A DNA stretch of 64,000 nt from Methylomicrobium lacus LW14 (lineage in GTDB: Bacteria; Pseudomonadota; Gammaproteobacteria; Methylococcales; Methylomonadaceae): positions 3,795,501 to 3,859,500 of the forward strand of contig NZ_AZUN01000001.1 of the NCBI RefSeq assembly GCF_000527095.1, in the 5' to 3' direction. Positions within the stretch are counted from its first letter, which is position 1. Every line of letters starts with the position of its first letter. Below are positions 51,864 to 61,093 of this stretch, in pieces. The position numbers and the translations under genes were made by a program. The notes beneath the pieces are model-generated. The model did no database searches, was not told where the DNA came from, and worked only from the letters and a program-made list of their open reading frames with translations.

Positions 51864-52900
51864 TCATCATGGCCGGAGGCACCGGCGGACATGTCTTTCC
51901 GGCCTTGGCGGTCGCGGAAGCGTTATTGGAGAAAGGCTGGGAAGTCTCCTGGCTAGGCACCCGCAGCGGCCTTGAAGCCAAGGTGGTGCCGGAGCACGGC
52001 ATCGCGATCGACTGGCTGTCGGTCGCAGGCGTTCGGGGCAAGGGCGCGTTGTCGAAATTGACCGCGGTGTTCAAGCTGGTCAAGGCCTGCCTGCAGGCGG
52101 CGAGATTGCTGAAGAAACGTAAGCCGGATGTGGTGCTGGGCATGGGCGGCTTTGTCGCGGGGCCCGGCGGACTGATGGCCAAAATGCTCGGCATCCCATT
52201 GATCATTCATGAACAGAACCGGGTGCCGGGCACGACCAACCGCTGGCTCGCGCGTCTGGCCGACCGTGTCCTGGAAGCCTTTCCAGACAGTTTCGCAAAA
52301 AAGCGGCAGGCGATTTGCACCGGCAATCCGCTCAGAAAAAAATTTTTATCGATGCACGACGATCAACAAGGTCAGGCCGAGTCAGGCTTGAAAATTTTGC
52401 TTGTCGGCGGCAGCCAGGGCGCGCAACGGCTGAACGAGATCGTACCGGAGGCGATGGCGCGGTTGACAGACATTCAGGTGCTCCATCAAACCGGATCGGC
52501 GATGCAGGAAGAGGTCGCGGCGCGTTACCGTGACCTTGGCGTCAATGCGGAAGCGAAGGCTTTCATTCAGGACATGGCGCAGGCTTATCAATGGGCCGAT
52601 CTGGCGATATGCCGGGCCGGCGCGATGACGGTCAGTGAACTGGCCGCGGTCGGTTGCCCGGCGATTCTGGTGCCGTTGCCCTGGGCGATCGACGACCATC
52701 AGGTCGCGAACGCACATTATCTGAGCGATGCCGGCGCGGGCGTGATCCTGCTGCAAAAGGATTTGACGCCCGAAACACTGGCGGAAGCCGTGAGCCGCAT
52801 GCGCGCTCAGCTGGCAACGATGGCGGCTGCGGCGAAGCAATGCGCGCGGCTCGATGCGACCGAGGCGGTCGTCAATTACTGTATTGCCGAGGCGAGCTGA
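51848..52900 (+). CDS. murG: UDP-GlcNAc:lipid I transferase MurG
   Basis: Protein of 350 residues at the inner face of the membrane making lipid II. It opens IVIMAGGTGGHVFPALAVAE, with the glycine-rich lipid I site; GMGGFVAGPGGLMAK, LIIHEQNRVPGTTNRWLA and the C-terminal GGSQGAQRLNEIVPEA and CRAGAMTVSELAAVG bind UDP-GlcNAc. The ATG at 51848 was chosen because the longer open frame (from 51365) lies inside ftsW. Stop and murC start overlap (TGATG). Confidence 0.97.
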   Translation: MAKRIVIMAGGTGGHVFPALAVAEALLEKGWEVSWLGTRSGLEAKVVPEHGIAIDWLSVAGVRGKGALSKLTAVFKLVKACLQAARLLKKRKPDVVLGMGGFVAGPGGLMAKMLGIPLIIHEQNRVPGTTNRWLARLADRVLEAFPDSFAKKRQAICTGNPLRKKFLSMHDDQQGQAESGLKILLVGGSQGAQRLNEIVPEAMARLTDIQVLHQTGSAMQEEVAARYRDLGVNAEAKAFIQDMAQAYQWADLAICRAGAMTVSELAAVGCPAILVPLPWAIDDHQVANAHYLSDAGAGVILLQKDLTPETLAEAVSRMRAQLATMAAAAKQCARLDATEAVVNYCIAEAS

Positions 52901-54351
52901 TGAACATTCCGAATATCAATGCGAATATCAATGGACCGGCCGCGGTGCTCTGCAACATCAAACGGATTCATTTCGTCGGCATCGGCGGCACCGGCATGAG
53001 CGGCATTGCGGAAGTCTTGCGGAATCTGGGGTACGAGGTCTCCGGTTCGGACATCAAAGAAAGTGCGGTGACGCAGCGGCTTGCCGGCCTGGGCGTCGAA
53101 GTCACGATCGGCCATAAGCGCGAGAATGTGACCGAAGCCGATGTGGTGGTCGTATCGAGCGCGGTCGACCGCAGCAATGACGAGGTCGATCAGGCCTATC
53201 TGGAGCGGATTCCGGTGATTCCGCGCGCGGAGATGCTGGCCGAACTGATGCGCTTCCGCTTCGGTATTGCGGTCGCCGGCACGCACGGCAAGACCACCAC
53301 GACCAGCCTGGTTGCGAGTATGCTGGCCGAAGGCGGCCTCGATCCGACCTTCGTGATCGGCGGCCGCCTGAACAGCGCCGGCACCAACGCAAAACTGGGC
53401 CTCGGCAATTATCTGGTCGCCGAGGCCGACGAAAGCGATGCGTCTTTCCTGTACTTGCAGCCGATGATGGCGATCGTGACCAATATCGATCAGGACCACA
53501 TGGCGACCTACGAGGGCAGCTATCAGCGTCTGAAAGATACGTTTATCGAGTTTTTACATCACCTGCCGTTTTACGGGATGGCGGTCTTGTGCATGGACGA
53601 CGAGGGCGTCAGGGAAATCCTGCCGCAGTTGTCGAAGCCGGTCACGACCTACGGCGTGCATGAAGACGCCGATGTGCGCGCGGTGAACATCGTGCAGCAG
53701 GGCATGCATACGACCTTTACTGCGCTCCGGCGCGGCGATTTTCCGCCGCTCGAAGTGACCCTGAACCTGCCGGGCTGGCATAACATGCTCAATTCGCTGG
53801 CCGCGATCAGCGTCGCGACCCGCCTCGGCGTCGACGACAGCGCGATCGTCGCGAGCCTTCGCGCCTTCAAGGGCGTCGGCCGGCGTTTCCAGATCAACGG
53901 CGATATCGATTTGCCGGAGGGCAAGCTGACCCTGGTCGACGACTACGGCCATCATCCGCGCGAAATCGCCGCGACCCTCGAGGCGCTGCGTCAGGCCTGG
54001 CCGGATCGCCGGGAGGTGCTGGTGTTTCAGCCGCACCGTTATACGCGGACGCGCGACCTGTTCGAGGATTTCGTGCACGTGCTGTCGACGGTCGACGTGC
54101 TGGTCCTTCTGGATGTGTATGCCGCCGGCGAAGCGGTGATCCACGGCGCGGATGGCCGCGCGTTGAGCCGGGCGATCAGGAACCGCGGCAAGGTCGACCC
54201 GATTTTTGTCGAGAACTGGGAAGAGTTGGCGGACGTGCTGGCCGGCATCGTGAAGCCGAACGATGTGATCATGACGATGGGTGCGGGCAATGTCGGCCAG
54301 ATCGCGACGCAGTTGCCGACGCTGCTGCAGGATGCGCTGGTCGCATGCTGA
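52900..54351 (+). CDS. murC: UDP-MurNAc:L-alanine ligase MurC
   Basis: Protein of 483 residues adding the first L-Ala. IHFVGIGGTGMSGIAEVLRN near residue 24 is the UDP-MurNAc Rossmann motif, VAGTHGKTTTTSLVASML near 126 the P-loop, and VDDYGHHPREIAATLEALR near 348 the MurC-specific C-terminal motif. The N-terminus before the Rossmann strand (NIPNINANINGPAAVL) is somewhat longer than usual. The open frame continues upstream to 52654 but within murG. Confidence 0.97.
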   Translation: MNIPNINANINGPAAVLCNIKRIHFVGIGGTGMSGIAEVLRNLGYEVSGSDIKESAVTQRLAGLGVEVTIGHKRENVTEADVVVVSSAVDRSNDEVDQAYLERIPVIPRAEMLAELMRFRFGIAVAGTHGKTTTTSLVASMLAEGGLDPTFVIGGRLNSAGTNAKLGLGNYLVAEADESDASFLYLQPMMAIVTNIDQDHMATYEGSYQRLKDTFIEFLHHLPFYGMAVLCMDDEGVREILPQLSKPVTTYGVHEDADVRAVNIVQQGMHTTFTALRRGDFPPLEVTLNLPGWHNMLNSLAAISVATRLGVDDSAIVASLRAFKGVGRRFQINGDIDLPEGKLTLVDDYGHHPREIAATLEALRQAWPDRREVLVFQPHRYTRTRDLFEDFVHVLSTVDVLVLLDVYAAGEAVIHGADGRALSRAIRNRGKVDPIFVENWEELADVLAGIVKPNDVIMTMGAGNVGQIATQLPTLLQDALVAC

Positions 54352-55262
54352 ATCTTGAGATGAATGCGATGAAAGGCCGCCTGCTTGAAAACGAACCGTT
54401 GACGAAGCATACCAGCTGGCGCGTCGGAGGTCCTGCCGACCGGATGTATATCCCTTTCGACCGGCAGGATTTGATCGACTTCACCCGGCAATTGCCGCCC
54501 GAAGAGCCGGTGTTCTGGATCGGACTCGGCAGCAATTTGTTGGTCCGGGACGGCGGCATCCGCGGCACCGTGATCAACACGAAAGGGCGCTTGAAGGAAA
54601 TGAAGCGCCTGGCCGACGGTTCGGTTTATGTCGAGGCCGGCGTGCCTTGCGCGCATGTCGCGCGTTTTTGCGGCGAACAGGGCTTATGCGGGGCCGAGTT
54701 TCTGGCCGGCATTCCGGGCACGATGGGCGGCGCGTTGAAGATGAACGCCGGCGCCTTCGGCGGCGAAACCTGGGAGATCGTGGAAAGCGTCGAGATGCTT
54801 TCGGCGCGCGGCGAGGTCGTAGGGCGCGGCAAAGAATCCTTTCAAATCAGCTACCGCTCGGTCAAAGGCTTCGACGCGACTAAAGAATGGTTCATTTCGG
54901 CGGTCTTGCGGCTGCCGAACGGCGACACCGAAGCCAGCCAGCAAAAAATCAAGGAATTGCTGGACCGGCGCGGCAAGACCCAGCCGACCCATCAGCCGAG
55001 CTGCGGCTCGGTGTTTAAGAATCCGCCGGGTGATCATGCGGCACGCTTGATCGAACAGTCCGGCTTGAAAGGCTATGCGATCGGCGGCGCCTGCGTCTCC
55101 GAGAAACATGCGAATTTTATCGTGAACACGGGTAATGCCAAGGCGGCCGATATCGAGGCGCTGATCGCCCATGTTCAGCAAACCGTCAACAACAATTATG
55201 GTATCAGCCTGCAGACCGAGGTCTGTATGGTGGGCGAAACGAGTGAGGCTCTGAGTGTATAA
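54345..55262 (+). CDS. murB: UDP-GlcNAc-enolpyruvate reductase MurB
   Basis: Protein of 305 residues of the short MurB type that reduces UDP-GlcNAc-enolpyruvate with NADPH and FAD. FAD-binding motifs are HTSWRVGGPADRMYIP, GLGSNLLVRDGG and GTMGGALKMNAGAFGGE; the catalytic Ser lies in SCGSVFKNP near residue 222. The ATG at 54345 overlaps murC; an ATG at 54360 is possible. A murB between murC and ddl in the dcw cluster differs from E. coli, where murB is elsewhere. Confidence 0.96.
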   Translation: MLNLEMNAMKGRLLENEPLTKHTSWRVGGPADRMYIPFDRQDLIDFTRQLPPEEPVFWIGLGSNLLVRDGGIRGTVINTKGRLKEMKRLADGSVYVEAGVPCAHVARFCGEQGLCGAEFLAGIPGTMGGALKMNAGAFGGETWEIVESVEMLSARGEVVGRGKESFQISYRSVKGFDATKEWFISAVLRLPNGDTEASQQKIKELLDRRGKTQPTHQPSCGSVFKNPPGDHAARLIEQSGLKGYAIGGACVSEKHANFIVNTGNAKAADIEALIAHVQQTVNNNYGISLQTEVCMVGETSEALSV

Positions 55263-56175
55263 CAATCCGGAACAATTTGGGCGCGTTGCCGTATTGATGG
55301 GAGGAACCGCCGCGGAACGGCCGGTCTCGCTCAGAAGCGGCTCGGCGGTTTATGAAGCCTTGAAACGCAAGGGCGTCGATGCGGTCGCGATCGACGTGAC
55401 CGGCAGTCCTATCGAGGCCTTGCAAGGCGTCGCGGTCGACCGCGTGTTCAACATCATTCACGGCCGCGGCGGCGAAGACGGCGTGCTGCAGGCCGTGCTC
55501 GAAGTGATGCAGATGCCTTATACCGGCAGCGGCGTCTTGGCATCGGCATTGAGCATGGACAAGCTGCGCACGAAGCTGTGCTGGCGCGGCTTCGGCCTGC
55601 CCACGCCGGCCTGGACTTTGTTGAAGGATCAAGGTGATATCGACAGCTGCATCGAGCAATTGGGTTTTCCGGTCATCGTGAAGCCGGCGCAGGAAGGCTC
55701 CAGCATCGGCATGAGCAAGGCGCACAACCGCGAAGAACTGGTCGCGTCCTATCAATTGGCCGCCTCGTACAAATGCGATGTGTATGCGGAAGCCTGGGTG
55801 ACCGGGCAGGAATACACGGTCGGCATCCTGAACGGCGAAGCCTTGCCGGCGATCCGCCTCGAAACGCCGCATACGTTTTACGATTATGATGCGAAATACC
55901 ATGCGAACACGACCCAATACCATTGCCCTTGCGGCCTGAATCAAGTCGAGGAGGCGAAATTGCAGGAACTGGCGGTCAGCGCCAGCCAGGTGGTCGGCGT
56001 GCAAGGCTGGGCGCGGGTCGATGTATTCATCGACCATAGCGGGCAGGCGCAATTGATCGAAATCAATACGGTGCCGGGCATGACCGATCACAGTCTGGTG
56101 CCGATGGCGGCGCGCCAGGCCGGGCTCGATTTTGATCAATTGGTGTGGCGGATTTTGGCGACCAGTTGCCGGTAA
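55255..56175 (+). CDS. ddlB: D-alanine-D-alanine ligase
   Basis: Protein of 306 residues with ATP-grasp fold making the D-Ala-D-Ala dipeptide used by MurF. AVLMGGTAAERPVSLRSG is the N-terminal motif (usually GGxSAEREVSLxSG; here Thr-Ala and Pro differ), FNIIHGRGGEDGVLQAVLE, VKPAQEGSSIGMSKAH near residue 144 and LIEINTVPGMTDHSLVP near 268 close the active site. GTG start overlaps murB by eight bases. Confidence 0.96.
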   Translation: MYNNPEQFGRVAVLMGGTAAERPVSLRSGSAVYEALKRKGVDAVAIDVTGSPIEALQGVAVDRVFNIIHGRGGEDGVLQAVLEVMQMPYTGSGVLASALSMDKLRTKLCWRGFGLPTPAWTLLKDQGDIDSCIEQLGFPVIVKPAQEGSSIGMSKAHNREELVASYQLAASYKCDVYAEAWVTGQEYTVGILNGEALPAIRLETPHTFYDYDAKYHANTTQYHCPCGLNQVEEAKLQELAVSASQVVGVQGWARVDVFIDHSGQAQLIEINTVPGMTDHSLVPMAARQAGLDFDQLVWRILATSCR

Positions 56176-56177
56176 CG

Positions 56178-56978
56178 ATGAATGCAAGCTGGAAAATCCT
56201 GGCAGTGCTAGGCGTGATTGGCGTCCTGGCCTGGAAATTTGGTGAAGGCATCAGGCCTTACAGTTCCCATGTTACGCCGATCAAATATGTCAGGATTGGG
56301 GGCGTGTTCCAGCACCTGACCAAGGACGAAATTAAAAATACTCTGTCGCCGTTGGTGCAGGCAGGTTTTCTAGCCACCGACATGCAGTCGGTGCATGATG
56401 CGGTTGCAAAATTGCCCTGGGTTGAAGGGGTTGAGGTCAAGCGGGTGTGGCCGGATGCGATCGACATTCGGGTGGGAGAGAAAACCGCTTTCGCGCGCTG
56501 GGGCGAAAACAGCCTGATCACCGAGCAGGGCGTGATTTTTTCACCGCGCAATGTGGATCAGTTTCTGATACTGCCGAAGGTGTCGGGCCCTGCGTTGCAG
56601 GAACAAAAAGTGCTCGAAATCATGAAAGGCGTCACCACCGCGCTGGAAGATCAGGCGATGATATTGACCGAATTTGCGATCAATGACCGTTGGGCCTGGA
56701 AGATCCGGCTCGCCAACGGCATGGAAATCCTGTTGGGACGCGAAGACCAGTTAAAGAAATTGCAGCGTTTTTTACGAACGCTGCAGGTGATGGGCCCGGA
56801 GCAGGCGGATGCGATTGCGATCGCCGATTTGCGTTATCCGAACGGTTATGCGGTGACCTGGCGGCCGGATGCGCCGCCGGTCGACTGGAGCAAACTGGCG
56901 GATCCTAAACCGGTCAGCGAAGATCAAACGAATAGAGCCTCACAGAGTAAAAAATATGGCAAAAAAAACAGAACGTAA
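56178..56978 (+). CDS. ftsQ: Cell division protein FtsQ
   Basis: Protein of 266 residues, bitopic, with a membrane segment near residues 6-20 (ILAVLGVIGVLAWKF), a POTRA domain (PIKYVRIGGVFQHLTKDEIK, VEVKRVWPDAIDIRVGEK) and a beta domain ending AVTWRPDAPPV. It scaffolds FtsL and FtsB at the septum. Its frame is open three codons earlier inside ddlB, but 56178 has the family N-terminus. The end overlaps the ftsA start by 23 bases. Confidence 0.93.
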   Translation: MNASWKILAVLGVIGVLAWKFGEGIRPYSSHVTPIKYVRIGGVFQHLTKDEIKNTLSPLVQAGFLATDMQSVHDAVAKLPWVEGVEVKRVWPDAIDIRVGEKTAFARWGENSLITEQGVIFSPRNVDQFLILPKVSGPALQEQKVLEIMKGVTTALEDQAMILTEFAINDRWAWKIRLANGMEILLGREDQLKKLQRFLRTLQVMGPEQADAIAIADLRYPNGYAVTWRPDAPPVDWSKLADPKPVSEDQTNRASQSKKYGKKNRT

Positions 56979-58182
56979 TTTAATCGTGGGTCTGGACATC
57001 GGCACCACCAAAGTCGCCGCGATTGTCGGAGAGATCACCAGCGAGGGCCATATCGAGGTGATCGGTATCGGCCAGACCGCGTCGCGCGGCTTGAAAAAGG
57101 GTGTCGTGGTGAATCTGGAATCGACCGTCAATTCGATTCAGCGCGCGATCGAGGAGGCCGAACTGATGGCCGGCTGCCAGATCAAGTCGGTGTTTGCGGG
57201 AATTGCCGGCAGCCATATCAAAAGCCTGAATTCGCACGGCATCGTCGCGATCAAGGACAAGGAGGTCACGCAATACGACATCGATCGAGTGATCGATTCG
57301 GCGCGCGCGGTTGCGATTCCGGCCGATCAAAAGATTCTGCATATTTTGCCGCAGGAATTCGTGATCGACTTGCAGGAAGGCATCAAGGAAGCGATCGGTA
57401 TGTCCGGCATTCGGCTCGAAGCGAAGGTGCATATGGTGACCAGCAGCGTCAGCGCGCAGCAGAACATCATCAAGTGCATCCGTCGCTGCGGCCTCGAGGT
57501 CGATGACATCGTGCTTGAACAACTGGCGTCCTGCAATGCGGTGTTGACCGAAGACGAAAAAGAGCTGGGCGTCTGCCTGATCGACATCGGCGGCGGCACG
57601 ACCGACATCGCGGTGTTTGCCGATGGCGCGATCAAGCACACTTCGGTGATTCCGATCGCCGGCGATCAAGTCACCAATGACATCGCGGTCGCCTTGAGAA
57701 CGCCGACCGTGAATGCGGAAGAGATTAAACGCAAACATGCCTGCGCCCTGACCCAGCTCGCCGATGTCGAAGGCTCGATCGACGTGCCGAGCATCGGCGA
57801 CCGCGCGCCGCGCAAGATTTCGATGCAAAACCTCGCGGAAATCATCGAGCCGCGCTACGAAGAATTGTTGATGCTGGTGCAGTCGGAACTTCGGCGCAGC
57901 GGCTACGAAGAACTGATTGCCGCCGGTATCGTGTTGACCGGCGGCAGTTCGAAGGTTACGGGATTGATCGAGTTGGCGGAGGAGATTTTCCACATGCCGG
58001 TACGGATGGGGGTTCCGCAAAACGTGACCGGATTGCCGGATGTGGTCAGAAATCCGATTTACTCGACAGGCGTTGGCTTATTGATTTACGGCAGGGAACA
58101 CCAAAGTTACGGAAAAACCATCGAATACGATGGAACTGGCTGGTGGTCAAAAATCAAAAATTGGTTTCAAGGTAATTTTTAA
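56956..58182 (+). CDS. ftsA: Cell division protein FtsA
   Basis: Protein of 408 residues, actin-like ATPase that tethers FtsZ to the membrane. The phosphate-1 motif LIVGLDIGTTKVAAIVGEI is at residue 9, the phosphate-2 motif VCLIDIGGGTTDIAVF near 206, and the C-terminal amphipathic membrane helix WWSKIKNWFQGNF closes the protein. The ATG at 56956 gives the family start; the open frame before it belongs to ftsQ in another frame. ftsZ follows after 26 bases. Confidence 0.97.
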   Translation: MAKKTERNLIVGLDIGTTKVAAIVGEITSEGHIEVIGIGQTASRGLKKGVVVNLESTVNSIQRAIEEAELMAGCQIKSVFAGIAGSHIKSLNSHGIVAIKDKEVTQYDIDRVIDSARAVAIPADQKILHILPQEFVIDLQEGIKEAIGMSGIRLEAKVHMVTSSVSAQQNIIKCIRRCGLEVDDIVLEQLASCNAVLTEDEKELGVCLIDIGGGTTDIAVFADGAIKHTSVIPIAGDQVTNDIAVALRTPTVNAEEIKRKHACALTQLADVEGSIDVPSIGDRAPRKISMQNLAEIIEPRYEELLMLVQSELRRSGYEELIAAGIVLTGGSSKVTGLIELAEEIFHMPVRMGVPQNVTGLPDVVRNPIYSTGVGLLIYGREHQSYGKTIEYDGTGWWSKIKNWFQGNF

Positions 58183-58208
58183 TTTCAAAGGCGAATTAGG
58201 GGTGGGTT

Positions 58209-59363
58209 ATGAAGTATGAGTTAATCGATACATGTACCGAATCGGCGGTGATCAAGGTGATTGGCGTCGGCGGTGGCGGCGGCAACGCCGTCAGTCAAAT
58301 GGTGAACAGCCACATCGAGGGTGTCGAGTTCATTTGCGCGAATACCGACGCGCAGGCGCTCAGAAAACTGAATATGGGCACGATCATCCAGCTGGGTGTC
58401 GAGCTGACCAAGGGCCTCGGCGCGGGCACGAATCCTGAAGTCGGCCGCCAGGCTGCCGAAGAAAACCGCGACCGCATCAAGGAAGTGCTGGAAGGCGCGG
58501 ACATGGTGTTCTTGACCGCCGGCATGGGCGGCGGCACCGGTACCGGCGCGATTCCGGTGATTGCGTCGTTGGCGCGCGAAATGGGCATCCTGACCGTCGC
58601 GGTCGTCACCAAGCCGTTCCTGTTCGAAGGCAAGAAGAAACTGGCGATTGCGGAGCAAGGCATCGCAGAGCTTGAAAAATATGTCGACTCGTTGATCACG
58701 ATTCCGAACCAGAAGTTGCTGCCGGTGTTAGGCCATAACGTGTCCTTGGTCGATGCGTTCAAGGCGGCCAATCATGTATTGCTGGATGCGGTTCAGGGCA
58801 TTACCGAACTGATCGTGCATCCCGGCATGATCAACGTCGACTTTGCTGACGTGCGCACGGTCATGAAGGGCATGGGCGCGGCGATCATGGGCACAGGTGC
58901 CGCCACCGGTGACCAGCGCGCGCGTGAAGCGGCCGAAAAAGCGATCGCCTGCCCGTTGCTCGAAGACATCAATCTGCAAGGCGCGAAAGGCATTCTGGTT
59001 AATATCAGCGCTGCCGACATGGGCATCGCCGAATTCGATGAAGTCGGCAGAATCGTGCACGAATTTGCTTCCGAAGATGCGATCATCAAGATCGGCACAG
59101 CGATCGATCCGGGTCTCGGCGATGAAATCAAGGTGACCGTGGTCGCGACCGGCATGGGCTTGCCGCGGCAGCAGGCGAAAGCTCCGGTTAAACTGATGCA
59201 TAGAGCCGCGGCCGGCGAAGTCAGCTATAACGAATTCGACAAACCGACCGTGATGCGCAATAAACCGGAAGGCCGGGAAGCGCGTTTCAACGCGGCGGCC
59301 GGCAAGGAAACGAATCTGGAACTGCTGGATATTCCGGCATTCTTGCGCCGTCAGGCCGATTAA
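58209..59363 (+). CDS. ftsZ: Cell division GTPase FtsZ
   Basis: Protein of 384 residues, tubulin homologue forming the Z-ring. IKVIGVGGGGGNAVSQMV near residue 16, the tubulin signature GMGGGTGTGAIPVIASLA near 105, NVDFADVRTVMKGMGAA and the T7-type loop are all present. The conserved C-terminal tail LLDIPAFLRRQAD binds FtsA and ZipA. The variable linker is short. Length close to E. coli (383). Confidence 0.98.
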   Translation: MKYELIDTCTESAVIKVIGVGGGGGNAVSQMVNSHIEGVEFICANTDAQALRKLNMGTIIQLGVELTKGLGAGTNPEVGRQAAEENRDRIKEVLEGADMVFLTAGMGGGTGTGAIPVIASLAREMGILTVAVVTKPFLFEGKKKLAIAEQGIAELEKYVDSLITIPNQKLLPVLGHNVSLVDAFKAANHVLLDAVQGITELIVHPGMINVDFADVRTVMKGMGAAIMGTGAATGDQRAREAAEKAIACPLLEDINLQGAKGILVNISAADMGIAEFDEVGRIVHEFASEDAIIKIGTAIDPGLGDEIKVTVVATGMGLPRQQAKAPVKLMHRAAAGEVSYNEFDKPTVMRNKPEGREARFNAAAGKETNLELLDIPAFLRRQAD

Positions 59364-59374
59364 CGGATCGCGGT

Positions 59375-59408
59375 GCCGGCCGGGCTCCGCTCTGCAAATC
59401 CGGCCGGC
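59375..59408. terminator. GC-rich hairpin between ftsZ and lpxC
   Basis: GCCGGCCGG at 59375-59383 pairs perfectly with CCGGCCGGC at 59400-59408 around a 16-base loop; a run GTTTCTGTTTTT follows 12 bases later. It may end dcw transcription partially before lpxC. A -10-like TAGAAT at 59446-59451 could then start lpxC. Confidence 0.4.
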
Positions 59409-59487
59409 GGCGCGTGCGGTTTCTGTTTTTGCGGACCGAACATGATAGAATGAGCTATTCCTATGCTTTAAATTCTACAGATCATTT

Positions 59488-60411
59488 ATGATTAAACAGC
59501 GTACTTTGAAAAATTCGATCAGAGCCACCGGCGTCGGCCTGCACACGGGATCCAAGGTCTATTTGACCCTGCACCCGGCCGAGCCGAATACCGGCATTCG
59601 CTTTCGCCGGGTGGATCTTGAGCAGCCGGTCACGATTCAGGCCTCGCCGAGAAATGTCGGCGAAACGGTGCTTTCGACTACACTGGTTGCCGGCGATGTC
59701 AAGATCTCGACGATCGAACATCTGTTGTCCGCTTTCGCTGGCCTCGGCATCGACAATGCCCTGATTGATGTCAGCGCGGCCGAGGTGCCGATCATGGACG
59801 GCAGCGCCGGTCCGTTTGTGTTTTTGCTGCAATCGGCAGGCGTTCATGAACAGGATGCAGCCAAACAGTATATCCGGATTAAAAAGCGAATCCGGGTCGA
59901 AGACGGCGATAAGTGGGCGGCCTTCGATCCGTTCGACGGCTTCAAGGTGACTTTCACGATCGATTTCGAGCACCCGGCCTTTGCCGAGCACCTCAGAACC
60001 GCGACGATGGATTTTTCCTCGACGACCTTCGTGAAGGAAGTCAGCCGCGCCAGAACCTTCGGCTTCATGAAAGACATCGACATGCTGCGGCGCAACAATC
60101 TGGCGCTGGGCGGCAGCCTGGATAACGCGATCGTGGTCGACGATGCGAAAGTCCTGAACGAAGACGGCCTGCGCTATGCCGACGAATTCGTCAAACACAA
60201 GATCCTCGACGCGATCGGCGATTTATATCTGCTCGGGTACAGTTTGATCGGCGAGTTTACCGGCTATAAATCCGGCCACGGCCTGAATAACCAACTGCTC
60301 CGGACCTTATTGGACGATAAGGATGCGTGGGAAATGGTCACTTTCGAAAACGAAGACGATGCGCCGATTTCCTTCATGCGCTCGGCCGAGGCGCCAAGAC
60401 CGGCCGCCTGA
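59488..60411 (+). CDS. lpxC: UDP-3-O-acyl-GlcNAc deacetylase LpxC
   Basis: Protein of 307 residues, zinc enzyme of the committed step of lipid A synthesis. The start IKQRTLKNSIRATGVGLHTG, STIEHLLSAFAGLGIDNALI with the first zinc His near residue 79, VPIMDGSAGPFVFLL with the catalytic Glu region, and KHKILDAIGDLYLLG with the second His and Asp near 238, GHGLNNQLLR near 265. Located directly after ftsZ as in E. coli. Confidence 0.98.
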   Translation: MIKQRTLKNSIRATGVGLHTGSKVYLTLHPAEPNTGIRFRRVDLEQPVTIQASPRNVGETVLSTTLVAGDVKISTIEHLLSAFAGLGIDNALIDVSAAEVPIMDGSAGPFVFLLQSAGVHEQDAAKQYIRIKKRIRVEDGDKWAAFDPFDGFKVTFTIDFEHPAFAEHLRTATMDFSSTTFVKEVSRARTFGFMKDIDMLRRNNLALGGSLDNAIVVDDAKVLNEDGLRYADEFVKHKILDAIGDLYLLGYSLIGEFTGYKSGHGLNNQLLRTLLDDKDAWEMVTFENEDDAPISFMRSAEAPRPAA

Positions 60412-60421
60412 TACCCCCGCT

Positions 60422-60865
60422 TTATTCGTCCTTCAGTCTCGCAAGCGTTGCGCTCAGCCGTTGCAATGCTTGCTGCAGCCGGCTGTCCCGGATGTCATCC
60501 ACCTGATGCCTGAGCATCGCGATTTTTTCCGCCGAAGGCAGATTCGCTTTGCTTTCAGCGCGCGGGCTCGCGCTGATTTGATCGGCCAAAATGCGGATTT
60601 GCAGTTTTTCGAATGCATAATTCCGTGCCTTGCCGGCTGCTTGCAGAATTTCCTGTTTCAAAAAACGCAATTGCGAAGCCCACGCCGCCGAGTCGGTATA
60701 CAGCAGCAGATTATTTTCATGCACCACGCAATGCAGCACATGGCTCGCTAAGGGCGGCGGCAGGTCGGCGCGGATGCGCCGGAGCAACGCTTGTTGTTGT
60801 TCCATACGGCCGAGGTACACGGCCAAGGTGCGGTTTTGAAAAGATTGTGCTAGTTTGAAAGCCAT
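60422..60865 (-). CDS. dciA: DciA-like helicase-loader family protein (DUF721)
   Basis: Protein of 147 residues. The N-terminal KH-like part reads LLRRIRADLPPPLASHVLHC, then LLLYTDSAAWASQLRFLKQE, the W-A-S-Q-L-R segment typical of DUF721/DciA. The C-terminal 60 residues are helical. DciA loads replicative helicase DnaB in bacteria lacking DnaC. It is often encoded near lpxC and secA; here it is convergent with lpxC, ten bases apart. Confidence 0.8.
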   Translation of the reverse strand: MAFKLAQSFQNRTLAVYLGRMEQQQALLRRIRADLPPPLASHVLHCVVHENNLLLYTDSAAWASQLRFLKQEILQAAGKARNYAFEKLQIRILADQISASPRAESKANLPSAEKIAMLRHQVDDIRDSRLQQALQRLSATLARLKDE

Positions 60866-61093
60866 CAGTCAGGGAGGCGCGAACGCGGGTTAAAATGAGC
60901 GCGGCCCGTTTAGGGCCGGCCCCAGTTTCTAGATTGATTCATCATAGGGTAGCGCGACGTCCCGAGTCAATAGCAGGCTGTTTTGAAAAGAGTGTCACGT
61001 CCGACCAAGGAACCCTGCCTGCTTGCATTTATCTAATGGCTTCATTTACCGCGGCTATCCGTATCGGGTGGCCTATCCATCAGGGGAAGTTCA